64,000 bases of DNA from an uncultured Bacteroidia bacterium (GTDB lineage Bacteria; Bacteroidota; Bacteroidia; Bacteroidales; UBA932), in assembly GCA_902785825.1 (NCBI GenBank), contig CACZZZ010000013.1, positions 61,445-125,444 of the forward strand, given 5' to 3'. The translations under genes were made by a program, and so were the position numbers. The number at the start of each line of letters is the position of its first letter. Positions within the stretch are counted from its first letter, which is position 1. The notes under the pieces were generated by a model. The model had not been told where the DNA came from, searched no databases, and saw only the letters and a program-made list of their open reading frames with translations. Positions 25,454 to 33,987 of this stretch are shown piece by piece.

Positions 25454-25912
25454 ATGATTATGGTAACAGTTTTTCTTTCAGCAATAATAGCGGCAAGCCT
25501 CACTTTCACCCCGGCAAATGCCCCCTCCGACACCACCAACAGGTACTACATAAATGGCGAGCTGGTGGAGAATTTCGATGGCTCACAAATAGTCGGACAC
25601 AAAATCACGGCTTATAAAATCGATGACATCAAAGCCCGGAAACAAGTCGTGAGAATTCACCGCATTTCCACGGAAATAGTGGAGTCCCGGTATATTCTTA
25701 ACAACATAGGAGTATCTAAAGCTGTGGCTGACAGCGTGATGCAATCAGGCAATGTGAGCAGTGTCAAGGTTTTTAAGGGAGTAGAAACGGGCGGCTTGAT
25801 CGTTATAAAAACAAAAGACGAGGTCGAAAAAGAGGAAGAATTCAAGCGGTCTTTTCAAACTAAAATAAAAGAGTACATAGAAAAGTCGAAGCAGGAAGGC
25901 CGGCAGAATTGA
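25454..25912 (+). CDS. Small secreted protein of the ECF operon with plug-like repeat
   Basis: 152 residues; hydrophobic N-terminus as signal (MIMVTVFLSAIIAASLTF). The mature part has SSVKVFKGVETGGLIVIKTK, which resembles the end of a TonB-receptor plug domain (xIEVLKG...GVIIIKTK), and an acidic/basic helical tail. It may be an isolated plug-like signalling domain talking to the anti-sigma factor across the periplasm; this is inference. Its last 53 bp overlap the convergent esterase gene. Confidence 0.5.
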   Translation: MIMVTVFLSAIIAASLTFTPANAPSDTTNRYYINGELVENFDGSQIVGHKITAYKIDDIKARKQVVRIHRISTEIVESRYILNNIGVSKAVADSVMQSGNVSSVKVFKGVETGGLIVIKTKDEVEKEEEFKRSFQTKIKEYIEKSKQEGRQN

Positions 25913-27938
25913 CGAGGTTGGCTCTGGTGTAAGGCTCCCAGGCGTAACGGACATAGACCGGATTCTTCACCTCAGGAGAAGATAAGACAACCCTGTCACC
26001 ATCAAGGTGGCAGGTTGCTTTATGATAGAGCATATCTTTCCCAGCGAGCTCGAAACCAACGACTTCCGTACCGCTTGAAGCTTTCAGGCCTTCTGAATAT
26101 TCAAACTCGACCACAACTTCTTTCCCGCTCCTGACGGCCGACTTGAACAACGGTCCTGAAGGGGCCAAATCAAAGCCATAATCCTTGTTAAGCGCCAATC
26201 TGGCAAGCCTCTCCCCGACCGGTTTCTTGTCTTTGTAATGCACGTCGGAAGGGTCCCCAAGGTCGCTTGTCACCACCATACCGAGGTTCGGCCGACTTTC
26301 AAGCAGCCTTCTCTGGCTGTCCCTGAACCATGGCCAGGAAGGACGGTTAAGGCTCGAAAGCTGGACATAGTAGAAAGGCATGTCAGGATCGGCAAACCAA
26401 CCCCTCCAACTATCGACCAACAAGGGGAATAGATACTCATGAGCCTCAAAGTTGTGGGCATTAGACTCCCCTTGGTACCACAGGACTCCGGCGATGGCCG
26501 GATGACCCAGCGGAAGTATCGCTGATTCAAATAGATAGCAAGGCTCGTAGGGATGACGGGCGAATTTATCACCCTGCTTGTAGGAGATGTTCTTAGCCGC
26601 CCTCTCCCTGGCCCAGCCCTGGATAAAATCATTATGGATCCAGTCCCGCAGTATCACCGGGAATTTCCACTCGAGGGTATTCCTGTCAATCCATGACTCA
26701 GCGGTCGCCCCGCCGACAGCGTTGTGGATAATCCCGACCGGAACTTTAAGGCTATCCCTAAGGCTCTTCGCGAACCAATAGCCGACCGCTGACATCCTGG
26801 AAGAAGTCTCAGGAGAAGCGACTTTCCAAGTCGTCGGACGAAGATAAATCAAGTTCTTGACCGAATCTATGGCGGACTCAGGCCAGGTGACATCATTTGT
26901 CGGCCAATAACGATCCTGGTCGAAGAAGCGGAGATCAGGATCATCTGACGAAGCCGCAGCGGCGGATCCACCCATGGCCTCGGAAAGCCTGAAACGCATG
27001 TTCGACTGACCCGAGCATAGCCAAACCTCCCCCACAGCCACGTTTGAATATTCAAAAGTCTTGTCCTTGGTGGAGATCGTCATTTTCAGCCCGGAGGCCG
27101 CTTCCATTGGAGGAAACTCAACCGACCATTTCCCGTCTGTCCCAGTCAATGTCTTAAGTGACTTCTTCCCGAGTTTTACTGTCACCTTGTCTCCAGAGTT
27201 CGCCGTTCCGCTGATCGTGAGCGGCTTACGGCGCTGGAGAACCATATTGTCGCTAAAAAGTTCCGAAACGGCAAGTCCGCCGTAATCACCAGTCACAGCG
27301 GAATAAACTGTCTTTGCCAGCATCCCGTAGCCGACCTCGTCCGGATGGATTGCGTCCGGAATATGCCAGGGATAGGGATAAAGCGGGGTGTGGAAGTCAA
27401 TGAGCTCACAACCAGCTGTTTCCGCCACGACCTTGATGGCTTTCTGTATATCCTCATGCCATTGTTTAGTCCCCGACATGAAACGGTGGTGCCTGTCTGC
27501 GAGAGGACTCAACAAAGCGATCATGATCCTGGCCTTGGGATTCGCTTTCTTGCAAGAATCTATCAACGCCAGATAATCGCCCACGAAATCGTCCCTATAG
27601 TTCGGCCAGGAGCGGGGATCGGTGTCATTAACTCCCAGATGTATGACGCAAATGTCTCCGGCGAAATCCATCGCCTCTTGAAATTCCTTCTGATCGAAAT
27701 ATGGTCTGAAAGAACGTTTGATGAGGGTCGCCCCATTCTTGCCGAAATTGCCGACCTCATATCCATCCCCCAACAGAACCTGGAGCTGGGAAGGATATGA
27801 ATAATTCTCCCTGTCCTCGATAGCTGCCCCATAGGTAATGCTGTCACCGATGCAGACGACCTTGATCTTCCCTTGAGCGGAAGCGAAGACAGAAATAATT
27901 GACCAACAAAGGATTAAAGAAAGAGACAATCTTCTCAT
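25860..27938 (-). CDS. Two-domain carbohydrate esterase: SGNH/GDSL hydrolase fused to sialate O-acetylesterase-like domain
   Basis: 692 residues with signal peptide. Domain 1 (about 23-220) is an SGNH hydrolase: VVCIGDSITYG with Ser, FGKNGATL, HLGVNDTDPRSW, and DAIHPDEVGYG with the Asp/His pair. Domain 2 (about 225-690) is SASA-type: VGEVWLCSGQSNMRF with Ser, GVLWYQGESNAHNFE, and DLGDPSDVHY. Secreted enzyme removing acetyl or other ester groups from glycans (xylan or sialic acid type). The C-terminus reads GLPASTFLCTLLF instead of the usual GLPASPFRTD-type end, and the reading frame runs on into the convergent small gene, suggesting a shifted 3' end. Confidence 0.88.
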   Translation of the reverse strand: MRRLSLSLILCWSIISVFASAQGKIKVVCIGDSITYGAAIEDRENYSYPSQLQVLLGDGYEVGNFGKNGATLIKRSFRPYFDQKEFQEAMDFAGDICVIHLGVNDTDPRSWPNYRDDFVGDYLALIDSCKKANPKARIMIALLSPLADRHHRFMSGTKQWHEDIQKAIKVVAETAGCELIDFHTPLYPYPWHIPDAIHPDEVGYGMLAKTVYSAVTGDYGGLAVSELFSDNMVLQRRKPLTISGTANSGDKVTVKLGKKSLKTLTGTDGKWSVEFPPMEAASGLKMTISTKDKTFEYSNVAVGEVWLCSGQSNMRFRLSEAMGGSAAAASSDDPDLRFFDQDRYWPTNDVTWPESAIDSVKNLIYLRPTTWKVASPETSSRMSAVGYWFAKSLRDSLKVPVGIIHNAVGGATAESWIDRNTLEWKFPVILRDWIHNDFIQGWARERAAKNISYKQGDKFARHPYEPCYLFESAILPLGHPAIAGVLWYQGESNAHNFEAHEYLFPLLVDSWRGWFADPDMPFYYVQLSSLNRPSWPWFRDSQRRLLESRPNLGMVVTSDLGDPSDVHYKDKKPVGERLARLALNKDYGFDLAPSGPLFKSAVRSGKEVVVEFEYSEGLKASSGTEVVGFELAGKDMLYHKATCHLDGDRVVLSSPEVKNPVYVRYAWEPYTRANLVNSAGLPASTFLCTLLF

Positions 27939-27948
27939 ATCGGTATCG

Positions 27949-29589
27949 CTAATTATCCAGACATTTCAGGAAGAACTCCTTGAGCTCCGAACCGGAATTG
28001 GAAATCCTTCCTTTCAGGCGCCAAACACGGTTGTAAATGACGTTTTTCTCTTTTTCCATAAGAGCCGAAATCGTGGTGCTCGAGAAGCCAGCGGCAGTGA
28101 AGGCATAGATCTGGAAATCCTCCTCCTTCCAAGAAGGGAATTCGGAGCGAAGCTTCGTCATCACCCCATCCTTCCTGCTATCAAGCATGTCCTCAAGTTT
28201 CTTGCGGACCTTCCTGTCACTTCTCAGACCCCCAACGATGGATTTCACTTCTTTCAGGATCCGGGGCTGAAGGTTGTCAGTGCCTTCATAGATATAATAC
28301 TGCTCGCAAAGCCTTTCCAGCGCCTCAAATCCCGGTCCCTGAACATTCCCCACCTTGTTGTCATCCTGAGCCGCCCTGCTGTCATCCTGAGCGGAGCGAA
28401 GGATCTCTTCCGCCTTCCCCAGACGATCCCTCAAATCTTCCGCTATCGACATGTACCTTTCCCGCTCGGCAATCTCCTCAGCCAGAATCCTTTCCTGCTT
28501 TGAACGATAATAATAATACACACCGATAAGCGCACCGGCGGCCAGCAGGGCTGTCAGAGCCAGCAACAAAAGCCGGAGCCTCGCGGCCCGTAGTTTTTCC
28601 GCCTGGATGTCCGCCTGTCCCTGAATATACTCCCTTTGGCTGGCCGAGACAGCCTCCTGAAGAGATGAGGCTTGTGACTTGTTGCCATATTCAGTGACTC
28701 TCTCCAGGGCCTGTAAAGCCCGTGCGGCATCACCGGAGCGGGAAGCGATTTGATATTCCCGAAAGTCGATGTCTGCGGCGTCATCTTCAGTCTCGACGGA
28801 CGCCCTGGCCTCTGAGAGCCACCTCAAGGCTTCCTTCTGGTTTCCAGAAAGGGAATATGAATAGGCCAATATTCCTTTATCCTCAGGAGTCAGGGGATAA
28901 TGGAGCTCATTGGCGGCTCTTCCCAGCATGTCGATAGCAAGAGACGGGTCCGGCTCATCCTTACTGACAGCGAGAGACGCATAAGCTTCCAAAGACCTGA
29001 TTTCCAGAAGGGTATCTCTCATCTCATGAGAGTCGAAAAGGACGCTTTTGAATATTTCCTCCGCGGTTCCGAACTGTCCCTGGGACGCTTGTACCCTGCC
29101 TATCTCAAGTAGAGTCTCCTGGCTTTTCTCTTTCGCTCCGGAGGCCTTGAATGCTTCAGAAGCCCTCGCGAGATAAAGGATCTCATCAGCGGAATTGCCT
29201 GACACTCCGCTGGTTCTGGCCATATCCAGACAGATCAATCCTTCCCTGAAAGGATCCCCCGCTTTCTCAGCATGCTCAAGAGCCTTAGTGTAGGAAATAA
29301 TGGCGGAGGAATAATTATGGTCGTTGTACTGAGTCCTTCCAAGGCAGTAAAGCGCCCTGGCCTTCTGGCTGTCATCTCCACGCCGGACGAACCAGCTGGC
29401 CATCTTCTCCACATTGGCGGCATCCAGGGTATTGACATAACCAAGTTCGCCCTCGACCTGATCCAGCACCGCGGCCATCTGGGTGTCAAGCCCAGTGGAG
29501 CAGCCCGTCAACACAAGGAAGGGCAAAAACAACAGCCACGCTACTAACGCTGTGTTTCGTAACCTATTAACCACCAAATATTTAAGCAT
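27949..29589 (-). CDS. TPR-domain membrane regulator with C-terminal HTH, carrying a REP insertion
   Basis: 546 residues if started at the ATG 4 bp after the thiL-like stop. Lipoprotein-like or membrane N-terminus (LVLTGCS), TPR-like helices at about 45-340, one membrane helix at about 345-365 (LLLLALTALLAAGALIGVYY), a coiled coil, and a C-terminal HTH (FSSTTISALMEKEKNVIYNR). This is the common Bacteroidota layout of a periplasmic TPR sensor with a cytosolic HTH output. Residues about 395-410 (EILRSAQDDSRAAQDD) are encoded by REP sequence between the coiled coil and the HTH domain, where extra length is tolerable. Downstream esterase gene 10 bp away. Confidence 0.8.
   Translation of the reverse strand: MLKYLVVNRLRNTALVAWLLFLPFLVLTGCSTGLDTQMAAVLDQVEGELGYVNTLDAANVEKMASWFVRRGDDSQKARALYCLGRTQYNDHNYSSAIISYTKALEHAEKAGDPFREGLICLDMARTSGVSGNSADEILYLARASEAFKASGAKEKSQETLLEIGRVQASQGQFGTAEEIFKSVLFDSHEMRDTLLEIRSLEAYASLAVSKDEPDPSLAIDMLGRAANELHYPLTPEDKGILAYSYSLSGNQKEALRWLSEARASVETEDDAADIDFREYQIASRSGDAARALQALERVTEYGNKSQASSLQEAVSASQREYIQGQADIQAEKLRAARLRLLLLALTALLAAGALIGVYYYYRSKQERILAEEIAERERYMSIAEDLRDRLGKAEEILRSAQDDSRAAQDDNKVGNVQGPGFEALERLCEQYYIYEGTDNLQPRILKEVKSIVGGLRSDRKVRKKLEDMLDSRKDGVMTKLRSEFPSWKEEDFQIYAFTAAGFSSTTISALMEKEKNVIYNRVWRLKGRISNSGSELKEFFLKCLDN
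28360..28406 (+). repeat. Half-REP plus full REP inside the TPR/HTH gene
   Basis: GTCATCCTGAGC (28360-28371), 9-nt spacer, then GTCATCCTGAGCGGAGCGAA with GGATCT (28381-28406). Read in frame by the host gene on the other strand as ILRSAQDDSRAAQDD. The same half plus 9 nt plus full layout occurs at 63175-63222. Confidence 0.85.
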
Positions 29590-29593
29590 ATTC

Positions 29594-30625
29594 TTAATCA
29601 ACGACTTCCAAATCACGGTCGTCATTCCAGCCCTGAGCCTTGACAGGAAGCTCCACCCCGTCAGGGGTCACAAGCACCGCCCCGACCTCCGGCTGGGCCA
29701 GATGGCCGATGATGTCAAAAGTCTGGAATTCCCTGCGGAACTTCTCTGCAGAGAGAATCGGTATCGTGAAAAGCAACCTGAAATCGTCACCCCCGTTCAT
29801 TGCGGCCGAGATCGGGTCAATGTCCATCTCTTTGCCGAAAGCGAAACTGTTGCCCTCGAACGGGATCTTGTCGGCATAGACTTTCACCCCGAGCCCGGAG
29901 TCTCTGACAAGTCTCTTTAAGGCGTCTGAGAGACCATGGGAAACAAGATAACCATTGGAGGGATAGATGCCGGTCTCTTCAAGACGCACTACTGCTCCGG
30001 CCGGGATCTCCGGCTTCAAATAGCTACCTATCAGCATCTTATATTTCTCAAGATCAGGCTGTTCGGAGTCATCTGTCACCTTCTCGAACTTTCTCTTCTC
30101 CCTTTCCAAGATCTGCTGGCCGAGATAAGCCGCTCCAAGGCTGCCGGACACGCAGACCAGATCCTTGCTCCTCGCCTTAACCGTCCTGCCCCTTGTCAGC
30201 TTCAGCCTCTCACCTCCTGCCGAGACAGAGACCGTGAGCCCGTTAGGAGACGGAACCAAGTCAAGGTCAACGGCTTTGAAGCCATGTTCCTTCGCCGCTG
30301 AGACAACTCCTGACCAAAGATCCCGGATATGGCTGAAATCCAGTTTCGCCGAGACCCCAAGCCTTATCGAAAGTGATTTCGGATGAGCCATCATGGCGTA
30401 TATCTCCCCTGCGACCGCGGAAGCGCATTTATATCCCAGATGTTTGAGCGGGAAATAAGTGAGATCGAAGTCGATGCCCTCCACAAACAGGCGACTTGAC
30501 CAGACCACATCGCTCCCGGGAGCCGGCTCAAATGACGGATTCCCAACCCTGTCGAAGCCAGAGCCCTCATAAAGCAGCGAGATCGCCTCCTCTTTTCCGT
30601 ATTCCTTGAAAGATTCCTCAGCCAT
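29594..30625 (-). CDS. ThiL-fold (AIR synthase-related) protein, probable pseudoenzyme
   Basis: 343 residues aligning along the whole ThiL (thiamine-monophosphate kinase) fold: LFVEGIDFDLTYFPLKHLGY, VSGSLGAAYLGQQ, NGGDDFRLLFT and VKAQGWND at the end. The residues that bind Mg-ATP and phosphate are altered: no GDDAAV near the N-terminus, NxSDIxAM is VAGEIYAM, GGDT is absent (DLDLVPS), and DVSDG is LVSHG. So the scaffold is kept and the active site is lost. A true ThiL may be encoded elsewhere. First gene of thiL-like, TPR regulator, esterase on minus, which could point to a regulatory role (inference). Confidence 0.75.
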   Translation of the reverse strand: MAEESFKEYGKEEAISLLYEGSGFDRVGNPSFEPAPGSDVVWSSRLFVEGIDFDLTYFPLKHLGYKCASAVAGEIYAMMAHPKSLSIRLGVSAKLDFSHIRDLWSGVVSAAKEHGFKAVDLDLVPSPNGLTVSVSAGGERLKLTRGRTVKARSKDLVCVSGSLGAAYLGQQILEREKRKFEKVTDDSEQPDLEKYKMLIGSYLKPEIPAGAVVRLEETGIYPSNGYLVSHGLSDALKRLVRDSGLGVKVYADKIPFEGNSFAFGKEMDIDPISAAMNGGDDFRLLFTIPILSAEKFRREFQTFDIIGHLAQPEVGAVLVTPDGVELPVKAQGWNDDRDLEVVD

Positions 30626-30672
30626 GGATATTCAATTTTATAAGTATATATCACAAAATTAGCACAATTTGT

Positions 30673-30680
30673 TAAATTTG
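30673..30680 (+). promoter_or_regulatory. Bacteroidota -7 box for the EEP hydrolase operon
   Basis: TAAATTTG, 22 bp before the ATG at 30703; matches TAnnTTTG. Confidence 0.55.
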
Positions 30681-30702
30681 TGGTATTGATAATCTATCTG
30701 CG

Positions 30703-31545
30703 ATGAAAAGATCCATCCTTCTTTTGATGGCGGCATTGATGATCTTGCCTGCCAGCATGTCCGCAAGAAAGAAAAGCTCGGACATAAAAGTAATATCCTA
30801 CAATATCAGGCTCGGTGTGGCCAAGGACGGGACGAATTCCTGGGAATACCGCTATCCCGCCTCCGCCATGATGATAATGGACCAGAAACCCGACATCTTC
30901 GGACTTCAGGAAGCCTATGATTTCCAGGTCAAGTACCTCGAGGAGTATTGCGAGGGTTACAAGAGTGTCGGTGTGGGCCGCGAGGATGGAAAACATGAGG
31001 GCGAGCACATGTCGATCTTCTACAACAAGAAGACCACCAAATTGCTGAAATGGGGCACGTTCTGGCTTTCAGAGACCCCCGATAAGCCTTCCATGGGATG
31101 GGACGCCGCCTGCTTCCGTACGGCGACCTGGGCCCTGCTGAAAGACAAGGCCAGCGGCAAGAAGTACTATTATGTCAACACCCATCTCGACCATGTGGGA
31201 TGGGAGGCTCGCAAGAACGGCATGAAACTTATCGTCGATAGGATCGACAACATCAACCCGAAGGGACTTCCCATGGTCGTCACCGGCGACTTCAACATGA
31301 CTTATGACCGTCCAGAGTTCGACGACATGAAGAAAATGATGAAAAACGCCCGTGAGGAGGCCGCTAAGACGGACCATCATCAGACATTCAATGGTTGGGG
31401 TAAGGCCAATCCGAACAGTATCATCGATTTCATCTGGTACAAGGGATTCAGCTCTTGCCCGGTCTATGAGACCATCACCAAGCCCTACATGGAGCGGAAA
31501 TTCATCTCCGATCATTATCCTATCACCGCAACATTGGTCTTCTAA
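30703..31545 (+). CDS. Secreted endonuclease/exonuclease/phosphatase-family hydrolase
   Basis: 280 residues with signal peptide (MKRSILLLMAALMILPASMS). EEP-fold motifs: SYNIRLG, PDIFGLQEA with the metal Glu, NTHLDHVG, VVTGDFNMT and ISDHYPITATL with the general-base Asp/His pair. Members act on nucleic acids, phosphoinositides or sphingomyelin; secreted Bacteroidota members of this type are uncharacterised phosphodiesterases. Stop and next ATG overlap as TAATG, so it is coupled to the following hydrolase. Confidence 0.87.
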   Translation: MKRSILLLMAALMILPASMSARKKSSDIKVISYNIRLGVAKDGTNSWEYRYPASAMMIMDQKPDIFGLQEAYDFQVKYLEEYCEGYKSVGVGREDGKHEGEHMSIFYNKKTTKLLKWGTFWLSETPDKPSMGWDAACFRTATWALLKDKASGKKYYYVNTHLDHVGWEARKNGMKLIVDRIDNINPKGLPMVVTGDFNMTYDRPEFDDMKKMMKNAREEAAKTDHHQTFNGWGKANPNSIIDFIWYKGFSSCPVYETITKPYMERKFISDHYPITATLVF

Positions 31546-32729
31546 TGAGAATAATATCATTAATATGGGCCGCCCTCCTGGCGGCCTTTGTCACCTACGG
31601 GCAGGTTCCTTCAATTGACGAAGCCAAGCTTTCGCAGGTGGACATGGTGATAGAAGACGCGATAGCCGAGAAGACTATTCCGGGGGCGGTTGTGTCGGTG
31701 GTGCGGGGAGACAAGATCGCCTACCTCAAGGCCTATGGCAATAAGGCGCTGGTTCCAAAAGTGGAACCCATGACTGTCGAGACCATGTTCGACTTGGCAT
31801 CCCTGAGCAAATGCGTCGGGACAACTCTGTCCATCATGCAATTGATAGAGAATGGATTCGTTCGCCTCACCGACAAGGTGGACATGTATATTCCCGGATT
31901 CAAGCCCTGGACAGATCCCGAAACCGGGGAGACTGTGGACATCATCATCAGGGACCTTCTGACCCACTCTTCCGGACTGGACGCGTACGCTGATGTCGAA
32001 GCTTATGTCTCCGAATTCGGAGAGAAAACGCCGGACGAGTTCGAGACTTTTCTGGCCACCAGGGCTGGACGGAATTTCCGCCCAGGAACCCAGTGCCTGT
32101 ACAGCTGCCTTAACTTCATAACGCTCCAGAGGATTCTTGAGAGGGTGACCGGCGAGAAGCTTTGCGACTACGCCCAGGAGCATATATTCAATCCCCTGGG
32201 ACTGAAAAACACCTGTTACCTGCCTTCCGTCAAGGATAATATAGCCCCGACAGAGGTACAAAAAGATGGAAAACCTCTTTTGGGAGAGGTGCATGACCCC
32301 ATCGCCCGCAGGATCATGGGCGGCAATTCCGGCAACGCAGGAGTCTTCTCAAACGCGGAGGATCTTTCGGTAATATGCGCTGCGATAATGAACGGTGGAG
32401 CCCTGCCGGGAGCGGCGCCAGAAGCCCGCATCCTCGGCCCCTTGACAGTTGATTTGATGTGCAAGGCTCCGGTTCAAAACGACCCTTCCGTCGGCCGCGC
32501 GCTTGGCTGGGACAAGGACGGCTGGAATCCAGGGACCCGTGGAGACATCTTTGACCCGGAGACCTGCATCTGGCACACCGGCTACACCGGCACCTCGATC
32601 GTAATCGACATGAAGACCAAGACAGCCCTGATTATTCTCACCAACAGGGTTCACCCTGAAGACAAAGGCAGCCTTGCCCGAATGAGGGCCCAGGCAGCCA
32701 ATATCGTCGCTGGGGCGATTGTCAGATAA
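31545..32729 (+). CDS. Beta-lactamase-fold serine hydrolase (class C-like/esterase), secreted
   Basis: 394 residues with signal peptide (MRIISLIWAALLAAFVTYGQ). SxxK in LASLSKCVGT, Tyr-x-Asn in YSCLNFITL and HTG in WHTGYTGTS give the complete active-site set of the serine beta-lactamase/DD-peptidase superfamily. Could be a peptidoglycan- or ester-hydrolysing enzyme rather than a resistance lactamase. Translationally coupled to the EEP hydrolase. Its 3' end overlaps the convergent hemW by 8 bp. Confidence 0.87.
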   Translation: MRIISLIWAALLAAFVTYGQVPSIDEAKLSQVDMVIEDAIAEKTIPGAVVSVVRGDKIAYLKAYGNKALVPKVEPMTVETMFDLASLSKCVGTTLSIMQLIENGFVRLTDKVDMYIPGFKPWTDPETGETVDIIIRDLLTHSSGLDAYADVEAYVSEFGEKTPDEFETFLATRAGRNFRPGTQCLYSCLNFITLQRILERVTGEKLCDYAQEHIFNPLGLKNTCYLPSVKDNIAPTEVQKDGKPLLGEVHDPIARRIMGGNSGNAGVFSNAEDLSVICAAIMNGGALPGAAPEARILGPLTVDLMCKAPVQNDPSVGRALGWDKDGWNPGTRGDIFDPETCIWHTGYTGTSIVIDMKTKTALIILTNRVHPEDKGSLARMRAQAANIVAGAIVR

Positions 32730-33984
32730 GGTCACTGATGATGTCGTCGGAGACGAAGAAGTGGTCCTCGGGGATGCGGATCCTTCGACTCCGCTCAGGA
32801 TGACATATTTCCAAGGCTCCTTCGGAAAGAAGCCGGTCAACTGCGGCGTCACCGGCGAGGGAGCGTAGCTCAGCCTCAGGAAGACCAGCATCGGTCCTCA
32901 AAGGGAGCATGATACGCTCGACCCGGATGTCTTCCGGGGTGAGGATTTCCTCTTCCCGGGAATATGCGTGAATGTCCTCACTATTCCAAGACCTTACGGA
33001 ACCAGTTGATAATGAATGGGCTCCAGGGCCGAGGCCCACATAGGGAACCCGCCTCCAATAGGCGCTGTTATGGACAGCTTCATAACCGGGACGAGAAAAA
33101 TTGGAGACTTCATAATGGTGGTAGCCAGCATCACCGAGTCTCGCGCAAAGCAGGTCATACTGCTCCCGGCACTGGTCTTCAGTGGCCTCAGCAAAGCCAC
33201 CTTTGGCAATCAGTTTCTCAAGGGCGCTTCCCTCTTCTATCGACAGCTGATATGCGGAAATATGTTCGGGCCAGAGATCCAGGGCCTTCTCGAGTGTGTC
33301 TGTCCAGACTGCTTCCGAGAGTTGTGGAAGGCCGAATATCAAGTCAATACTGATATTCCCCACACCGCAATGCCGCAGAATCCGGAAAGCCTCAACAGCC
33401 TCGGCTGAATCGTGACGGCGGTTCATCCACCGGAGTATCCTGTCATCAAAAGACTGCACCCCCATGCTGATCCGGTTCACGCCCAAGGCCAAAAGCCCTT
33501 TGACATATTCTTCCCCTTTCCGGACTATATCCTCGGGATTCACCTCAACCGTGAACTCCGACCACTGCGGCATATCCTTACCGGAAGGGGCTATGCCGCC
33601 GAACCCTCCGCGCTTCGCGCTCCGTCCCGTCTCGCCTACGGCGAGCCACCCGTTCATGTGGCCACGGGCGGCCACAGGTTCGGCTGGCATACCCCTTCCG
33701 GACGGATGGACAACCGCTTCTGACGGAGTAAAAAGGCTTTCAATGGTGCGAACTATTCGGGACAAAACATCAAGCGGAAGCACCGATGGGGTGCCTCCGC
33801 CTATGTATAAGGTGTTGACTTCCAGCGTCCGGGCTATCTCTTCACGACGAGCGGCGACTTCAGCGCACACCGCATCGGCATAAGCCTCGTAACAGAGATT
33901 CTTCGCTTCGCTCAGAATGACATTCGAGTAGAAGCCGCAGTAGGTACAGCGGCTCTCGCAGAAAGGAACGTGGAGATAAATCAC
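32722..33984 (-). CDS. hemW: HemW-type radical SAM protein with three repeat-encoded insertions
   Basis: 420 residues versus about 370-380 usual. Radical SAM cluster motif CESRCTYC (residues 9-16), GGGTPS at 62-67, RISMGVQSFDD, then the HemW C-terminal domain (YEVSNFSRPGYEAVHNSAYW). HemW is a haem chaperone or coproporphyrinogen dehydrogenase-like enzyme. Three segments do not belong: VILSEAKNL at 22-30, a palindrome-encoded block at 91-138 between FTPSEA and PQWSEFTVEVNPED, and HPERSRRI near the C-terminus. All three keep the frame, so the gene is probably still functional. It follows the coiled-coil gene by 3 bp on minus. Confidence 0.9.
   Translation of the reverse strand: MIYLHVPFCESRCTYCGFYSNVILSEAKNLCYEAYADAVCAEVAARREEIARTLEVNTLYIGGGTPSVLPLDVLSRIVRTIESLFTPSEAVVHPSGRGMPAEPVAARGHMNGWLAVGETGRSAKRGGFGGIAPSGKDMPQWSEFTVEVNPEDIVRKGEEYVKGLLALGVNRISMGVQSFDDRILRWMNRRHDSAEAVEAFRILRHCGVGNISIDLIFGLPQLSEAVWTDTLEKALDLWPEHISAYQLSIEEGSALEKLIAKGGFAEATEDQCREQYDLLCARLGDAGYHHYEVSNFSRPGYEAVHNSAYWRRVPYVGLGPGAHSLSTGSVRSWNSEDIHAYSREEEILTPEDIRVERIMLPLRTDAGLPEAELRSLAGDAAVDRLLSEGALEICHPERSRRIRIPEDHFFVSDDIISDLI
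32779..32804 (-). repeat. REP-family repeat inside hemW, 3' part
   Basis: GATCCTTCGACTCCGCTCAG plus GATGAC; read by hemW as CHPERSRRI. Confidence 0.85.
33571..33714. repeat. Palindromic element inside hemW (144 nt)
   Basis: Arms about 33575-33605 and 33677-33706 are imperfect reverse complements (core CCGGAAGGGG-TATGCC and GCCGAACC on both sides). The centre holds more hairpins: CGCGCTTCGCGC, TCGCCTACGGCGA and GTGGCCACGGGCGGCCAC. The length is a multiple of three; it encodes residues 91-138 of HemW without a stop. Confidence 0.8.
33896..33921 (-). repeat. REP-family repeat inside hemW, 5' part
   Basis: AGATTCTTCGCTTCGCTCAG plus AATGAC, read by hemW as VILSEAKNL only six residues after the last cluster cysteine. 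Confidence 0.88.
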
Positions 33985-33987
33985 GCT

